IMG/VR virus record: IMGVR_UViG_3300025652_006157
Coordinates: 1 to 58,046 of that record
DNA length: 58,046 bases
Strand: one strand, 5' to 3'
Source: a virus
Part shown: positions 46,156 through 55,129 of the stretch, piece after piece
How the letters are laid out: every line of letters begins with the position of its first letter
How positions within the stretch are numbered: the stretch's first letter is position 1
Program-made: the position numbers and the translations under genes
Notes under the pieces: generated by a model
The model's database searches: none
What the model saw: only the letters and a program-made list of their open reading frames with translations
What the model was told of the DNA's origin: nothing

Positions 46156-49100
46156 TATGCTAATAAGCCTCCTGGGCGTTTTTGTGTCATTATTTCAGCT
46201 TTAACCGTGTTAGAAATCATTTTAGCCAACTGTCTAGCTTCTTCATAGTTGGCCCCATCTCCTGTTGCGCTAGTAGTATCTCCGCCGCTAGCATCTATAT
46301 TAATGTTAACTACAACACTACCGCCTGAGCCAGTCATATTAACTGGAATAGTTCTACCATCTGGTAGAGGTACAACAGCTTCGTTCATGCTTCCTTCACC
46401 TGCAATAGATGGTTTAGTTGCTATACCACCTTTTGCGAACATAGGAACTTCTATAGCTGCAGCTTCTACACCTAACCCATAACTAGTTGCTCCAGATGCC
46501 GAAGTAATACCACCTGCTAAGGCACCACTAACTCCTCCTGTGAATACACCTATGGCTGCGCTTACTGCAGTACCTAATAAGCCCCCAATACCCCCACCAC
46601 TTGATGAAGACCCAAACAGTCCAGAGATATACTTGAAGGCGCTACCTAAGTTATCCCATAAACCTGAAAATAAGTCTTTCAACCATATTCCTACATCCAT
46701 GAAAGCATCTTTTACTTTTTGAGTAACTTGGGTAAATAAGCTAGCTGACTTAGAAGCATTATCTGCCGCTAATTTGCTAGGGTCTTCACTGCCAGACGCC
46801 CCTCCATTTCTTGTATTTGACGCTATCTCTGCTAAATAAGTAACTTTCTTTTCTTCAATAGTGCTAAAGTCTTTATTAAACAAACTACTGGCTATTTGAC
46901 GCATGCCTAAACTAATATCTTCTTTTAGGAAGCCTGCAAGCGTATCACGTAATGTTTCAGAGCCTGCTATAAACGCATCTTTTATAGACTGCATAACAGT
47001 AGAATCGCCTGAGAAACCATCAACTAAAGCGTCTGTGAAAGCATCACTAGTTTTAGTGAAAGTTTGAACCATTCTATCAATATCATTAGTCATAGAATCT
47101 GTGAAGTTTTTAAGCTCTTTCTTCAATGCTTGACCAAACACACCAATAGCAGCTTTATTATCATCAAGGCTCCCAAACACACGGAAACTCTGAGTCTTTT
47201 TAAGTGCTTCGAACTCTCTTTCTTGTAAGGCTAAAGATTCGTTTTCGTTTATGATTTTAAGCTTTTGGTAGCTTAAAGTATCTTGTTGAAGCTGCGCTTG
47301 TTGTTGTAGTAAAATTGTTGAGTATGCGGTAATTTCCCCAGACTCTTTCTTTTTATTTTGTTTTATTATTTCTAAATCTATTAACCTTTGTTGCTGTATA
47401 AGGTCAAGGGAAGCAGCCATCTCTTTCTGCTTATTTAAGCCTTCAGTAGAGGTAACTATGTCGCTAATATTCTGTAGCTGCTCTTCATAATTAGCAGTAC
47501 CGTAACTTAATTGCTTATTCATAGCTTCAAGCGTAGAAACGTTCAAACTTAATATTTCTGCTTCATTTTCAGAGTTTTGCTGCCCAGACTTACGGGTAGC
47601 TGTAGCTCTTTCAATAGCTAAATCTATTCCCAATAGTTCACTTTTCTCTTTTTCAAGAAGTTTTATAGATTCAGACTGCGCAGCTACTTTAGCTTTTTGT
47701 GCGTTTATTTTATTAACATCATCACCTAAAGCGTTTACTAATCTAGCTTGGTAATCTCTCTCACTAGTAGCCACATCTATCTTAGTAGCAAGAATATCTC
47801 GCTCGATAGTTCTTCTAGCATCAATTAAGTCTAAGTTTGTAGCTTCGAACTCTGATAGTTTTTTAGAGGCTGTAAGCTGTAAACCTAGTGCGGTTAGTTT
47901 GTCTTTATTTACAATATCTGATGTTTCTTTTATCTGTAATCGTCTTTGCTCTGCTCTGACTTTAGCTATATCGCTTTCTACAGAAAATTCATCTAACTTA
48001 ACACCTAAGTATCTTTGTGTATTTGTGCTTAAAGAAGCTAAAAATGATATTTTTGCCTTGTCTCTTGTAAGACTACTAGTTCCTGATATTTCATCAAGTA
48101 CTGGAATACTATCTAATGCTGCTAAACCAATATCAAACTCTCTTAGTGTTTTAGACGCAGAAGAAATGTTAGATGCTGCTAAGGCTGCTTGAGATATATT
48201 AGAACTTATACCTTTTGAAGACTCCTCCATAGCACGGAAGTTACCCTGTAACATTCTAAGAGGTTTTGAAGCCTCTTCCATTGTACTTTTTAAGATTAAT
48301 ACCTGCTTAACTAGTGCTGTATAAATTTCTTCATTTACTTTTGCTTCAGCTTCTACTCTAGTTTGATCAAATCCCTGCCTCTTACTTCCAAACGTTAACT
48401 CGCCGGCATCACGTCTAGCCCCGAAAGTTTTAAAGCTTCCAGTACCTTCTTGTGCTGCTTTTATATTTGCGTCTAGCTCTGGGTTCAGCACTCTCACATC
48501 TATATTAGTTACAGCTTTAGTCTGTGCTATTAACTTTTCTACCATCTCTAGCTGATTAGTTATAAGCGAACTACCGCCTGTGACAGAGCTTAAAAACCTG
48601 TCAAAGAACGTCATTTCTTTCATAGCCCCAGCTGCTTCTATTAGCTTATCCGCTGCTGTTTCCAACGTGCTAAAGGTATTTACCAAAGCATCTATAAACT
48701 TTATTTGACTAGTTAAGTCATCTGGTGTATTATCTAACCCTCTAGCTAATATTAGACTTTTCTGTATGCCTTCTTGCTCTTCTAAAAGCTTAGAGCTTTC
48801 TTTAATTGCAGTATTAAACTTATCATATGCTGGAGTTAATAAACCTACTGTTGTAGCTAGAAATTTAAAGCCCTCAAAAGCTATAGTAAGCCCCGCCGCT
48901 ATAGGCAGCAGCTTGCTAAAAGCGCTAAATGCCGCCTTACCTGCATAAGCTACAGAGCCTAAACCTACCGCTAACTTAGAGGTTAAAGTGCCTGAGGATA
49001 GTACAGCAGACATATTTGCTCTAAAAGCTGTAAAGGATACTGCAGCTAACCCACCCTGTATTCCTCGACTAAGCTCCTGTCCCATACCTATTGCTGCAGC

Positions 49101-50501
49101 TTTGAATCTTGTAGTAAATATAGAGATATTAGTTGCCGCCGCACTAAGTCCTGTTTTTACACTTTCCTTTATTAGTGCCTGCCCTCTAACAGTTCCTGTC
49201 TCATAGCCTTTTACTAACTCTCTGGCAAGATCAGTACTTATGTTTTTTCCTCTAAACTCTACCGTATCTACACCATTCTCTATAGCAAATTTAGTTTTAT
49301 TTCTTAAACTAGCTATGTAAGGTTTCAAAGACTTATTAACTGCGGCTAAGAACTCTGAGCCACCAAGACCGTCTTTTACGGCTTTAGCTATAGCAGAAGA
49401 CCCAGTTCTAGAAAATTTAAGTATTTCTGGGTTACCTGCTAGTCTTGATTTAATGGCGCTACCTGACTTAGCCTTCTCCCCCTCTATAGAGGTGCCGAGA
49501 GAATTTTTTAAGTCTATAGCTTTCTTTTTAAGGATATCTATTTGTGCTGCTGAGTTGCTTATACTTGTAGCAAGTTTATCTTGAAAAGCATCGCCTAAGC
49601 TAGCTATGGCAGGTATGGCTAGATTTAATAATGCAGAAGATAAACTGATAATAGCTATAGTAATTAAAGTACTGTTGTCTGCCAAAAATCCTACTATACC
49701 CGTAATTGGTCCAGATATGAAAGATAATATCTTTTGTCCTATATCTAGAAATTCTGCCGATAGTTTTTGGTAGGGTTTAGCAACAGCACCAATGTTAGCG
49801 TACTTATCTTCACCTTGTTCTAATACTTGATTAAGGATAGCCTGTGATTTTTCAAAGGTTGATAAGTCTTTAGCGGCTTTACCAATACTTTCACCATACT
49901 TCTCAGAAGCATCTGTAAGTCTTAGTATAATACCGAACTCATCTACTAACTCTGGCTCACCCTTAACAACAGCTTGTACTAATCTATTTACAGCGTCAGG
50001 AACGTTTCTACCTAAAACAGTAGCCGCCTTAACACCTATAGTAGTTAATCTCTCTAAACCGCTCTGAGAAATCCCAGCAGCAGTTGAAAGGTTAGCTATA
50101 CGCATAGATTCAGCAAAGGTTAGGGCGCCATCACTTATTTCTTTTAAACTTCTAGCAACGCCAGCATAGTTTATACCAGTAGTTGCGGCTAATTGTCTAG
50201 CTGACTCTTCCATTGCAGATAAATCAGCACTAACTTTTAATATATGAAAGGCAGCGGTAAGAGCAAACACATGTGCAGCAACGGTAGCATACGCTCTAAC
50301 TATGCCCCCCATTCCCTGTGCCTGCTTAGAAAAGTTCTTGGTATTGTTGGCTAGGCCAGCAGTACCTTTATTCATTCTATCTATTTCACCGCTAGTATCT
50401 TTAGCCGATCTTTTTACTTTATCTAATCCGCCAGCTAGTTGTAAAACACCATCTGCGCGTACTTCAACTTTAAGCGTTTTAATTACTGTGCTACTTGCCA
50501 T
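46155..50501 (-). CDS. Tape measure protein
   Basis: 1448 aa, the longest gene here. N-terminal MASSTVIKTLKVEVRADGVL and repeated AKDTSGEIDRMNKG resemble lambda-type tape measures. Long helical/coiled-coil regions (about 700-1150, e.g. KLSEFEATNLDLIDARRTIE), hydrophobic Gly/Ala segments (LGTAVSAAIGVFTGGVSGAL) near the C-terminus and a MAKG-like GGIATKPSIAGEGSMNEA end. Length scales with the tail; at the usual 1.5 angstrom per residue this implies a tail of roughly 215 nm. Confidence 0.93.
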   Translation of the reverse strand: MASSTVIKTLKVEVRADGVLQLAGGLDKVKRSAKDTSGEIDRMNKGTAGLANNTKNFSKQAQGMGGIVRAYATVAAHVFALTAAFHILKVSADLSAMEESARQLAATTGINYAGVARSLKEISDGALTFAESMRIANLSTAAGISQSGLERLTTIGVKAATVLGRNVPDAVNRLVQAVVKGEPELVDEFGIILRLTDASEKYGESIGKAAKDLSTFEKSQAILNQVLEQGEDKYANIGAVAKPYQKLSAEFLDIGQKILSFISGPITGIVGFLADNSTLITIAIISLSSALLNLAIPAIASLGDAFQDKLATSISNSAAQIDILKKKAIDLKNSLGTSIEGEKAKSGSAIKSRLAGNPEILKFSRTGSSAIAKAVKDGLGGSEFLAAVNKSLKPYIASLRNKTKFAIENGVDTVEFRGKNISTDLARELVKGYETGTVRGQALIKESVKTGLSAAATNISIFTTRFKAAAIGMGQELSRGIQGGLAAVSFTAFRANMSAVLSSGTLTSKLAVGLGSVAYAGKAAFSAFSKLLPIAAGLTIAFEGFKFLATTVGLLTPAYDKFNTAIKESSKLLEEQEGIQKSLILARGLDNTPDDLTSQIKFIDALVNTFSTLETAADKLIEAAGAMKEMTFFDRFLSSVTGGSSLITNQLEMVEKLIAQTKAVTNIDVRVLNPELDANIKAAQEGTGSFKTFGARRDAGELTFGSKRQGFDQTRVEAEAKVNEEIYTALVKQVLILKSTMEEASKPLRMLQGNFRAMEESSKGISSNISQAALAASNISSASKTLREFDIGLAALDSIPVLDEISGTSSLTRDKAKISFLASLSTNTQRYLGVKLDEFSVESDIAKVRAEQRRLQIKETSDIVNKDKLTALGLQLTASKKLSEFEATNLDLIDARRTIERDILATKIDVATSERDYQARLVNALGDDVNKINAQKAKVAAQSESIKLLEKEKSELLGIDLAIERATATRKSGQQNSENEAEILSLNVSTLEAMNKQLSYGTANYEEQLQNISDIVTSTEGLNKQKEMAASLDLIQQQRLIDLEIIKQNKKKESGEITAYSTILLQQQAQLQQDTLSYQKLKIINENESLALQEREFEALKKTQSFRVFGSLDDNKAAIGVFGQALKKELKNFTDSMTNDIDRMVQTFTKTSDAFTDALVDGFSGDSTVMQSIKDAFIAGSETLRDTLAGFLKEDISLGMRQIASSLFNKDFSTIEEKKVTYLAEIASNTRNGGASGSEDPSKLAADNASKSASLFTQVTQKVKDAFMDVGIWLKDLFSGLWDNLGSAFKYISGLFGSSSSGGGIGGLLGTAVSAAIGVFTGGVSGALAGGITSASGATSYGLGVEAAAIEVPMFAKGGIATKPSIAGEGSMNEAVVPLPDGRTIPVNMTGSGGSVVVNINIDASGGDTTSATGDGANYEEARQLAKMISNTVKAEIMTQKRPGGLLA

Positions 50502-50876
50502 TTGTTTTATTCGCCTTTTTCTTAGCGTAATACGCTATGTTATCCTCGTCTATTAGCATTATATAGCCTAAATACACTGCTTGTAGATCTTGTGGTACTT
50601 CATGTAGTTTAAATAAATACTCAATCAAGGATAGATCTTTTCCCGTATAGAGACCAGAGAAACCATCTACAGTAGACTTTAGCAGTTTATATACTTGAAG
50701 AACCTGTAGAATATCAAAGGTTAGCTCTGAGTCCTCTACAGGCATTTCTTCTTCTATAGGCTCTGACCCTGTTATCTCACAGGATTCTAAATATCTAGCT
50801 TTAGTTAGCCCTTCTCTAGAGGCTGCGACAAATCTTGTTAATAAAGATATGTCTAATTCTATACGGTCTTGTTGAA
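50491..50876 (-). CDS. T extension of the tail assembly chaperone (reached by -1 frameshift)
   Basis: 127 codons open in the -1 frame relative to gpG, beginning FQQDRIELDISLLTRFVAAS at about 50874 and ending at the 50491 stop, 10 nt inside the tape-measure start. It has no ribosome site of its own; the internal ATG at 50745 would start an 84-aa product. The likely slip is CTT-TTC-AAC (50871-50879), where tRNA-Phe on TTC can re-pair with TTT. G plus extension would be about 261 aa. Confidence 0.78.
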
Positions 50877-51275
50877 AAGCGAAACATCATTGATAACAGC
50901 CATTAGCCAGTTATCAAAAGCTGTTGAGTTTTTTACAAGTGTAGTAGCCGCTTCTGCAGAGAAAGGAAACTCAGCTTCTGTGTCTGTAACACTAGATAAG
51001 TCTACAGGCATTAGTTCTGCTAAGTATTTGATTTTTAAACCTGACCAACCTTTTAAAGCCTCACCAACATATAACTTATAAAATAAGTCATCATCAATTG
51101 CTTCTTCTGGTTGTCTTGTTGTTTTATTAAAGCCAATAGTTGTGGCTTGTTTTCTTAGTTTTTGTAGTAAATCTCTAGACATGTATTGCAGATTAACCTC
51201 AAACCCTTTAAGGTCTGGATCTGGGTATGCAAGTGTTATCAAAGAGCTTGCTGATAAAAGTGATTTTAATTCCAC
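50859..51275 (-). CDS. Tail assembly chaperone G
   Basis: 138 aa, MELKSLLSASSLITLAYPDP, helical with an acidic middle, ending SLFNKTV. Position just before the tape measure and the overlapping -1 frame identify it as the gpG equivalent, which coats the tape measure during assembly. Lambda makes G and GT in fixed ratio by frameshifting. Confidence 0.8.
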   Translation of the reverse strand: MELKSLLSASSLITLAYPDPDLKGFEVNLQYMSRDLLQKLRKQATTIGFNKTTRQPEEAIDDDLFYKLYVGEALKGWSGLKIKYLAELMPVDLSSVTDTEAEFPFSAEAATTLVKNSTAFDNWLMAVINDVSLFNKTV

Positions 51276-51328
51276 GAATTTAATTCCATTATATATAAAG
51301 ACCCTACCTCTATATACATTATATAACT

Positions 51329-51361
51329 AAAAAAGCTAGCCGGGAGAGTAGGGCTCCCGGC
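51329..51361 (-). terminator. Terminator/attenuator after the major tail protein
   Basis: On the - strand GCCGGGAG (to 51361) pairs with CTCCCGGC, followed by TAGC and six T (51334-51329). It would reduce read-through from the highly expressed tail tube gene into G/GT. Confidence 0.8.
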
Positions 51362-51402
51362 AATACATGTCAACACGTACTTTCGCTCAAACTATCTTGC
51401 TA

Positions 51403-52812
51403 CTATACAGTAGCGTAATATCTAACAAGTAATTCATCTGTAGTATCAATATCCTGACCTAGAGCTGAGAAAGTAATATCTAACCCAAGAACGTCAGCAG
51501 TAGATACTGCAGGAATTACCAAATGTGTATGTTTCATATCAAACTCTACACGAGGAGTAGCGTTTCCGCCAATTTTTAACAATAGCTCAAACTCTTGAGT
51601 AACTGTAGAAGTATCTGAAACTAAGTCAGATAATAAACCACCAGAGTTATTAGCGCCAGTGTTTAAGTAACAAGTTACACTACCTGATACACTACGTGCG
51701 CCAGTGAATGAACCAATAGGTGTATTAACAACACCAAGTTCTTCAGGAGTTAAGAATGTAACACCATTATCAATAGTTAAAGAACCACCAGTGATAGCAA
51801 CGTTATAAGCTTTAAGTGCGCCTGTACCACCAGTTTGAGCACCAAGACCAACAAAAGCTGCCGTTTGCAGTGTTGTAAATAGGTCATCAACGCCAGGTTC
51901 TGTTACACTAACAGATGATGTAGTACCAGAAGTTATTGAAGTAACAACTAAGTCGCCGTCAACTAAAGCTAAGTAAGCGTTATCTAGTTGTTGGTTTATT
52001 TCATTGATTACTTGAGATACTGTTCCGCCTGTAAGTACTGGAGAAGTTGCTGCAGGATCAATAGTAATAACTTGAGCTGCTGCACCATCTACTGCTATCT
52101 CTGCTGTATAGCTTGTAGCATCTACAAGAGTATGTAGATCAGTAGATAAAAGAGCAGTTCCAAAGTCTACTGTCCAGCTTGCTGATGTAGTGCCTGTAGC
52201 CTTGCTTAAAGACATAACAGATAGTTTATTAGTAATAAACTCAGCTGCTGTATCAATTGCTAGGAATTCTCCAGTTGTAGGATATGTTCCTACAGCTTTT
52301 TCAGTTACTGCAGAACCTTGACCAGACCATGCAACCATTGCAATACCGTCAATAGAGAAATCTACTTCAGCAGTATTAATAATTACGTCTTCTACATGGT
52401 ATGTAGTATTTTCTAAAACAAAGTAGAATTGTAACTTCAGTAACTCATGAACGTTTGAATTTTCAAAGTCAGCTTCGAAGTATGACGCGCCCGATTTAGT
52501 ATTTACATTCAAAGGACCAGCACCAACTAAAGCTTCCCAAAGCACACGCTCTACAGCGTTGTGAGTAACATTGAAAAAAGGTCTAGCGTACGTACTTACG
52601 GAAACAGCTGCTGGGTTCAATGCTGTGTTAAAGATTTTCTTACCACGAGTAGGTGATTCACCTGCTTCTGATACTGTAACTTCCTGCGTTGCTGCATCTT
52701 GTGAGAATGAGTATCCGTCTAATACAGGGATCTCAAACGTGTCGGCTGAAGTCCAGCCAGTTTTAACAGTAGAAACATATAGTTTAGTACTGCGGGATAG
52801 GTTTAAAGACAT
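51403..52812 (-). CDS. Major tail tube protein (T5 pb6-like)
   Basis: 469 aa, same length class as T5 pb6. MSLNLSRSTKLYVSTVKTGW, FEIPVLDGYSFSQDAATQE, TVSEAGESPTRGKK; middle with DFSIDGIAMVAWSG; a duplicated tube fold is plausible because two tube-like halves are visible, split by a segment at about 215-330 (DLHTLVDATSYTAEIAVDGA) that reads like a smaller inserted beta domain. Followed by a terminator, fitting a high-copy structural protein. Confidence 0.85.
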   Translation of the reverse strand: MSLNLSRSTKLYVSTVKTGWTSADTFEIPVLDGYSFSQDAATQEVTVSEAGESPTRGKKIFNTALNPAAVSVSTYARPFFNVTHNAVERVLWEALVGAGPLNVNTKSGASYFEADFENSNVHELLKLQFYFVLENTTYHVEDVIINTAEVDFSIDGIAMVAWSGQGSAVTEKAVGTYPTTGEFLAIDTAAEFITNKLSVMSLSKATGTTSASWTVDFGTALLSTDLHTLVDATSYTAEIAVDGAAAQVITIDPAATSPVLTGGTVSQVINEINQQLDNAYLALVDGDLVVTSITSGTTSSVSVTEPGVDDLFTTLQTAAFVGLGAQTGGTGALKAYNVAITGGSLTIDNGVTFLTPEELGVVNTPIGSFTGARSVSGSVTCYLNTGANNSGGLLSDLVSDTSTVTQEFELLLKIGGNATPRVEFDMKHTHLVIPAVSTADVLGLDITFSALGQDIDTTDELLVRYYATV

Positions 52813-52881
52813 TTAGATCTCCAATTTTTTAATTTAAACATATTAGTAGTTATCCGATAATTATCTTTATACGACTAATAC

Positions 52882-53322
52882 TTATTTAACTTGATATTGA
52901 ACTATCAAGTCTACTTCTGCTACGCCAAACGGGGCTAGAAGCCCCTGATCTGTTGTAATAGATCCTATTCGTAAATCTTCTATTTTATCACTTGTATCTG
53001 TATCAAAGATAAAGTGTATATTGGAATCTACTACGTACTCTATATCTTGTAGAATACTTTCTAATTCAACTAGCGGGTTTTCGTCTGAATTAACATATAT
53101 CTTTATAGATACAGCTAGGTAGCCCCACTTGAAGCTTGCCGGTAAATACTCGCGCTGCTCGCTTCCTGGTATTACACATAAGTGTGGGAAGTCATTTACT
53201 TCGTCCCAGAATATAAGCTTATTAGTAATATTATTATAAAGATTAGATGTATAAGGCGCGCTGCCGTCTATTTCTTTTAATAGAGATATTAATTTCTCTG
53301 TAATTTTAGACCTTGCTGACAT
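52882..53322 (-). CDS. Tail terminator/completion protein (predicted)
   Basis: 146 aa: MSARSKITEKLISLLKEIDG, KLIFWDEVNDFPHLCVIPG, GYLAVSIKIYVNSDENPLVE. Size, fold pattern and position between the neck gene and the tail tube match the gpU-type terminator that ends tail polymerisation. Confidence 0.75.
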   Translation of the reverse strand: MSARSKITEKLISLLKEIDGSAPYTSNLYNNITNKLIFWDEVNDFPHLCVIPGSEQREYLPASFKWGYLAVSIKIYVNSDENPLVELESILQDIEYVVDSNIHFIFDTDTSDKIEDLRIGSITTDQGLLAPFGVAEVDLIVQYQVK

Positions 53323-54500
53323 TATAGTATATTCTCTCTAGTTCTAATTTGTTTTTTATCCATGACACCTTTAGCTATTTCTTGGTTTAGCAGGTCTCTA
53401 ATAGCCCTGCCCGCAAGAAGACCTGGGTCTCTGCCTCTAGACCTCCAAGGGTCTTTACCTCGTCCACCTTGAGATACATCCTCAAAAACCTGATAAGGGC
53501 TTTCTTGAAAGTTATAGTATGCAGTGATACTTTTAGCACTTAGAGAAAGTCCGGTAACCACCACACTGTTTGCAAATCTTCCGCTTTGAAACCTTAAGTA
53601 TCTACTACTTGAGGGCTCCGATGAGTGGTGCATTCTGTTGGCTACGGCGTCAGATATATTATCGTTTAAGGCAGCTAATATAATACCTAAACTAGCAGCA
53701 CCTTCTTTCATCTCTCTAGGCTTAAACTCTCCTGACTTAGCTAGTTTTCTAGAAACATGTGTATCAGACACTGTTGGGAATGTTTTAGAAATACTCTTAG
53801 CAGACTTAGAAGTAGCGTTAGGGTATTTCTCAGACATAAAGTTTAACATATTGGCTAAGTCTTTAGCAATGGTGGCGATAGGACTGCCTGCCTTACTTGA
53901 CGACAATTTCTTCGTTAGGTTTGTTTCTAATGTTTTAAAGCCTGTCTTATAGCTGTTGTTATTAGGTATAACTACAGATACGTTAGTTGAAAACATAGAA
54001 AGTTGCTTAGTTAAAGCCAGAACATACCCAGTTGTTATCTGATACTTAGAAACTACATCAACCGAAACCTTTCCAGAGTCTACAACAGTATGTGGCTTAA
54101 CATCTTTAGCAGGTCTTCCGGGTTTACTAACTGCCTTAGCTTGTAAACTGTCCAATACCTTAGATAATCTCAAAGTGGCCTTATCTTTGCTGGTTGTTAC
54201 AATAACTATATCATCTCCGCGTTTATGGTACAGATGTTCACCAGGGCCTATACTACCAAGTACTTCAGCATTTATTCTCTGAATAGAGCCTAAAGGTCTA
54301 CCTTTAGAGCCCCCTAAGTTTTTTAAAACTACATCGCTATGGAGCTTTCTAAATATTATGCTTCCAGCAGCCTCTCCTAGGCTATGTATTAAATCCTTTT
54401 TAGACAGGGAAAGGACATATAGCCCTTTTACTGTCTCTCCGGCGCTTAAGTCTAGTGCCTTCCCTACATCTTCTTCTATAGTACCAATGAACTTACTCAT
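53322..54500 (-). CDS. Neck/tail-completion protein (predicted)
   Basis: 392 aa, basic. No single clear domain. The C-terminal 80 residues (NFQESPYQVFEDVSQGGRG, GLLAGRAIRDLLNQEI) look like the closing part of HK97 gp10-type neck proteins; the larger N-terminal part (IVIVTTSKDKATLRLSKVL) is unfamiliar. Position between connector and tail terminator supports a neck role. It overlaps both neighbours by one base. Confidence 0.6.
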   Translation of the reverse strand: MSKFIGTIEEDVGKALDLSAGETVKGLYVLSLSKKDLIHSLGEAAGSIIFRKLHSDVVLKNLGGSKGRPLGSIQRINAEVLGSIGPGEHLYHKRGDDIVIVTTSKDKATLRLSKVLDSLQAKAVSKPGRPAKDVKPHTVVDSGKVSVDVVSKYQITTGYVLALTKQLSMFSTNVSVVIPNNNSYKTGFKTLETNLTKKLSSSKAGSPIATIAKDLANMLNFMSEKYPNATSKSAKSISKTFPTVSDTHVSRKLAKSGEFKPREMKEGAASLGIILAALNDNISDAVANRMHHSSEPSSSRYLRFQSGRFANSVVVTGLSLSAKSITAYYNFQESPYQVFEDVSQGGRGKDPWRSRGRDPGLLAGRAIRDLLNQEIAKGVMDKKQIRTRENIL

Positions 54501-55069
54501 TAGTATATAATTCTATATAAGTCCATTACCCTCTTAATATGTGGGGGCAATGTTTTAGCTGTTGAACTTACTACCTCACCAACCATTCTTAGAGACTTTT
54601 TAGCGGTGTAGTCTTCATTCTTATAATAGTCTACCAAATCTAGGCAGGCTATTTTTAAATCTTCTGGGGCTACTTCATAGCCTCCGGCATATACTACCTT
54701 TAAACTATGATGTGCATAGCCTGTAGAAAAGAATGAGCCTGTTACTGTCTGAACAGTGCCTTCCTCTAAATCTACAAAGTAATCTGTATTTTCTACTAAA
54801 GCAGTCTCTGTTACTCCTCCGTCGGAAGATACAGATACAGAAGCTATAGTTATTATAGGTATTTCATCTAGGTACACTAAATCAGTACTAGTGCCGTCGA
54901 AGTATACTGTTAAATCTGCTCCAGAGTAGTGGTCTACAAAGGATCTATTACAGTAGTTTTTTACTAAAGAATTTACAGCAGACACTATATATCTTATTTG
55001 GTCATCTTTATCTGGATTGGTTATTCCTTTATAAGTCTTATACTCATCTAGGGTTACTAATTCTGCCAT
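54500..55069 (-). CDS. Head-tail connector (HK97 gp6-like)
   Basis: 189 aa: VTLDEYKTYKGITNPDKDDQ, SLVKNYCNRSFVDHYSG, VYLDEIPIITIASVSVSSDG and LKVVYAGGYEVAPEDLKIAC. The helical start, beta middle and VPxDLKxAC-type end are typical of the gp6/gp15 adaptor under the portal. Confidence 0.85.
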   Translation of the reverse strand: MAELVTLDEYKTYKGITNPDKDDQIRYIVSAVNSLVKNYCNRSFVDHYSGADLTVYFDGTSTDLVYLDEIPIITIASVSVSSDGGVTETALVENTDYFVDLEEGTVQTVTGSFFSTGYAHHSLKVVYAGGYEVAPEDLKIACLDLVDYYKNEDYTAKKSLRMVGEVVSSTAKTLPPHIKRVMDLYRIIY

Positions 55070-55089
55070 TCTTTTTATTCCTCACATAC

Positions 55090-55113
55090 AAAAATGGGGG
55101 CTTTCGCCCCCAT
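55090..55113 (-). terminator. Intrinsic terminator after the capsid gene
   Basis: On the - strand ATGGGGGC-GAAA-GCCCCCAT followed by TTTTT; limits read-through from the capsid gene. Confidence 0.93.
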
Positions 55114-55129
55114 CTTAATAGTATTTTAA

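Noticed and set aside
46155-50501. Several + strand frames opposite the tape measure
   Set aside because: Short, Leu/Ser/Pro-rich shadows of the tape-measure gene, without ribosome sites.
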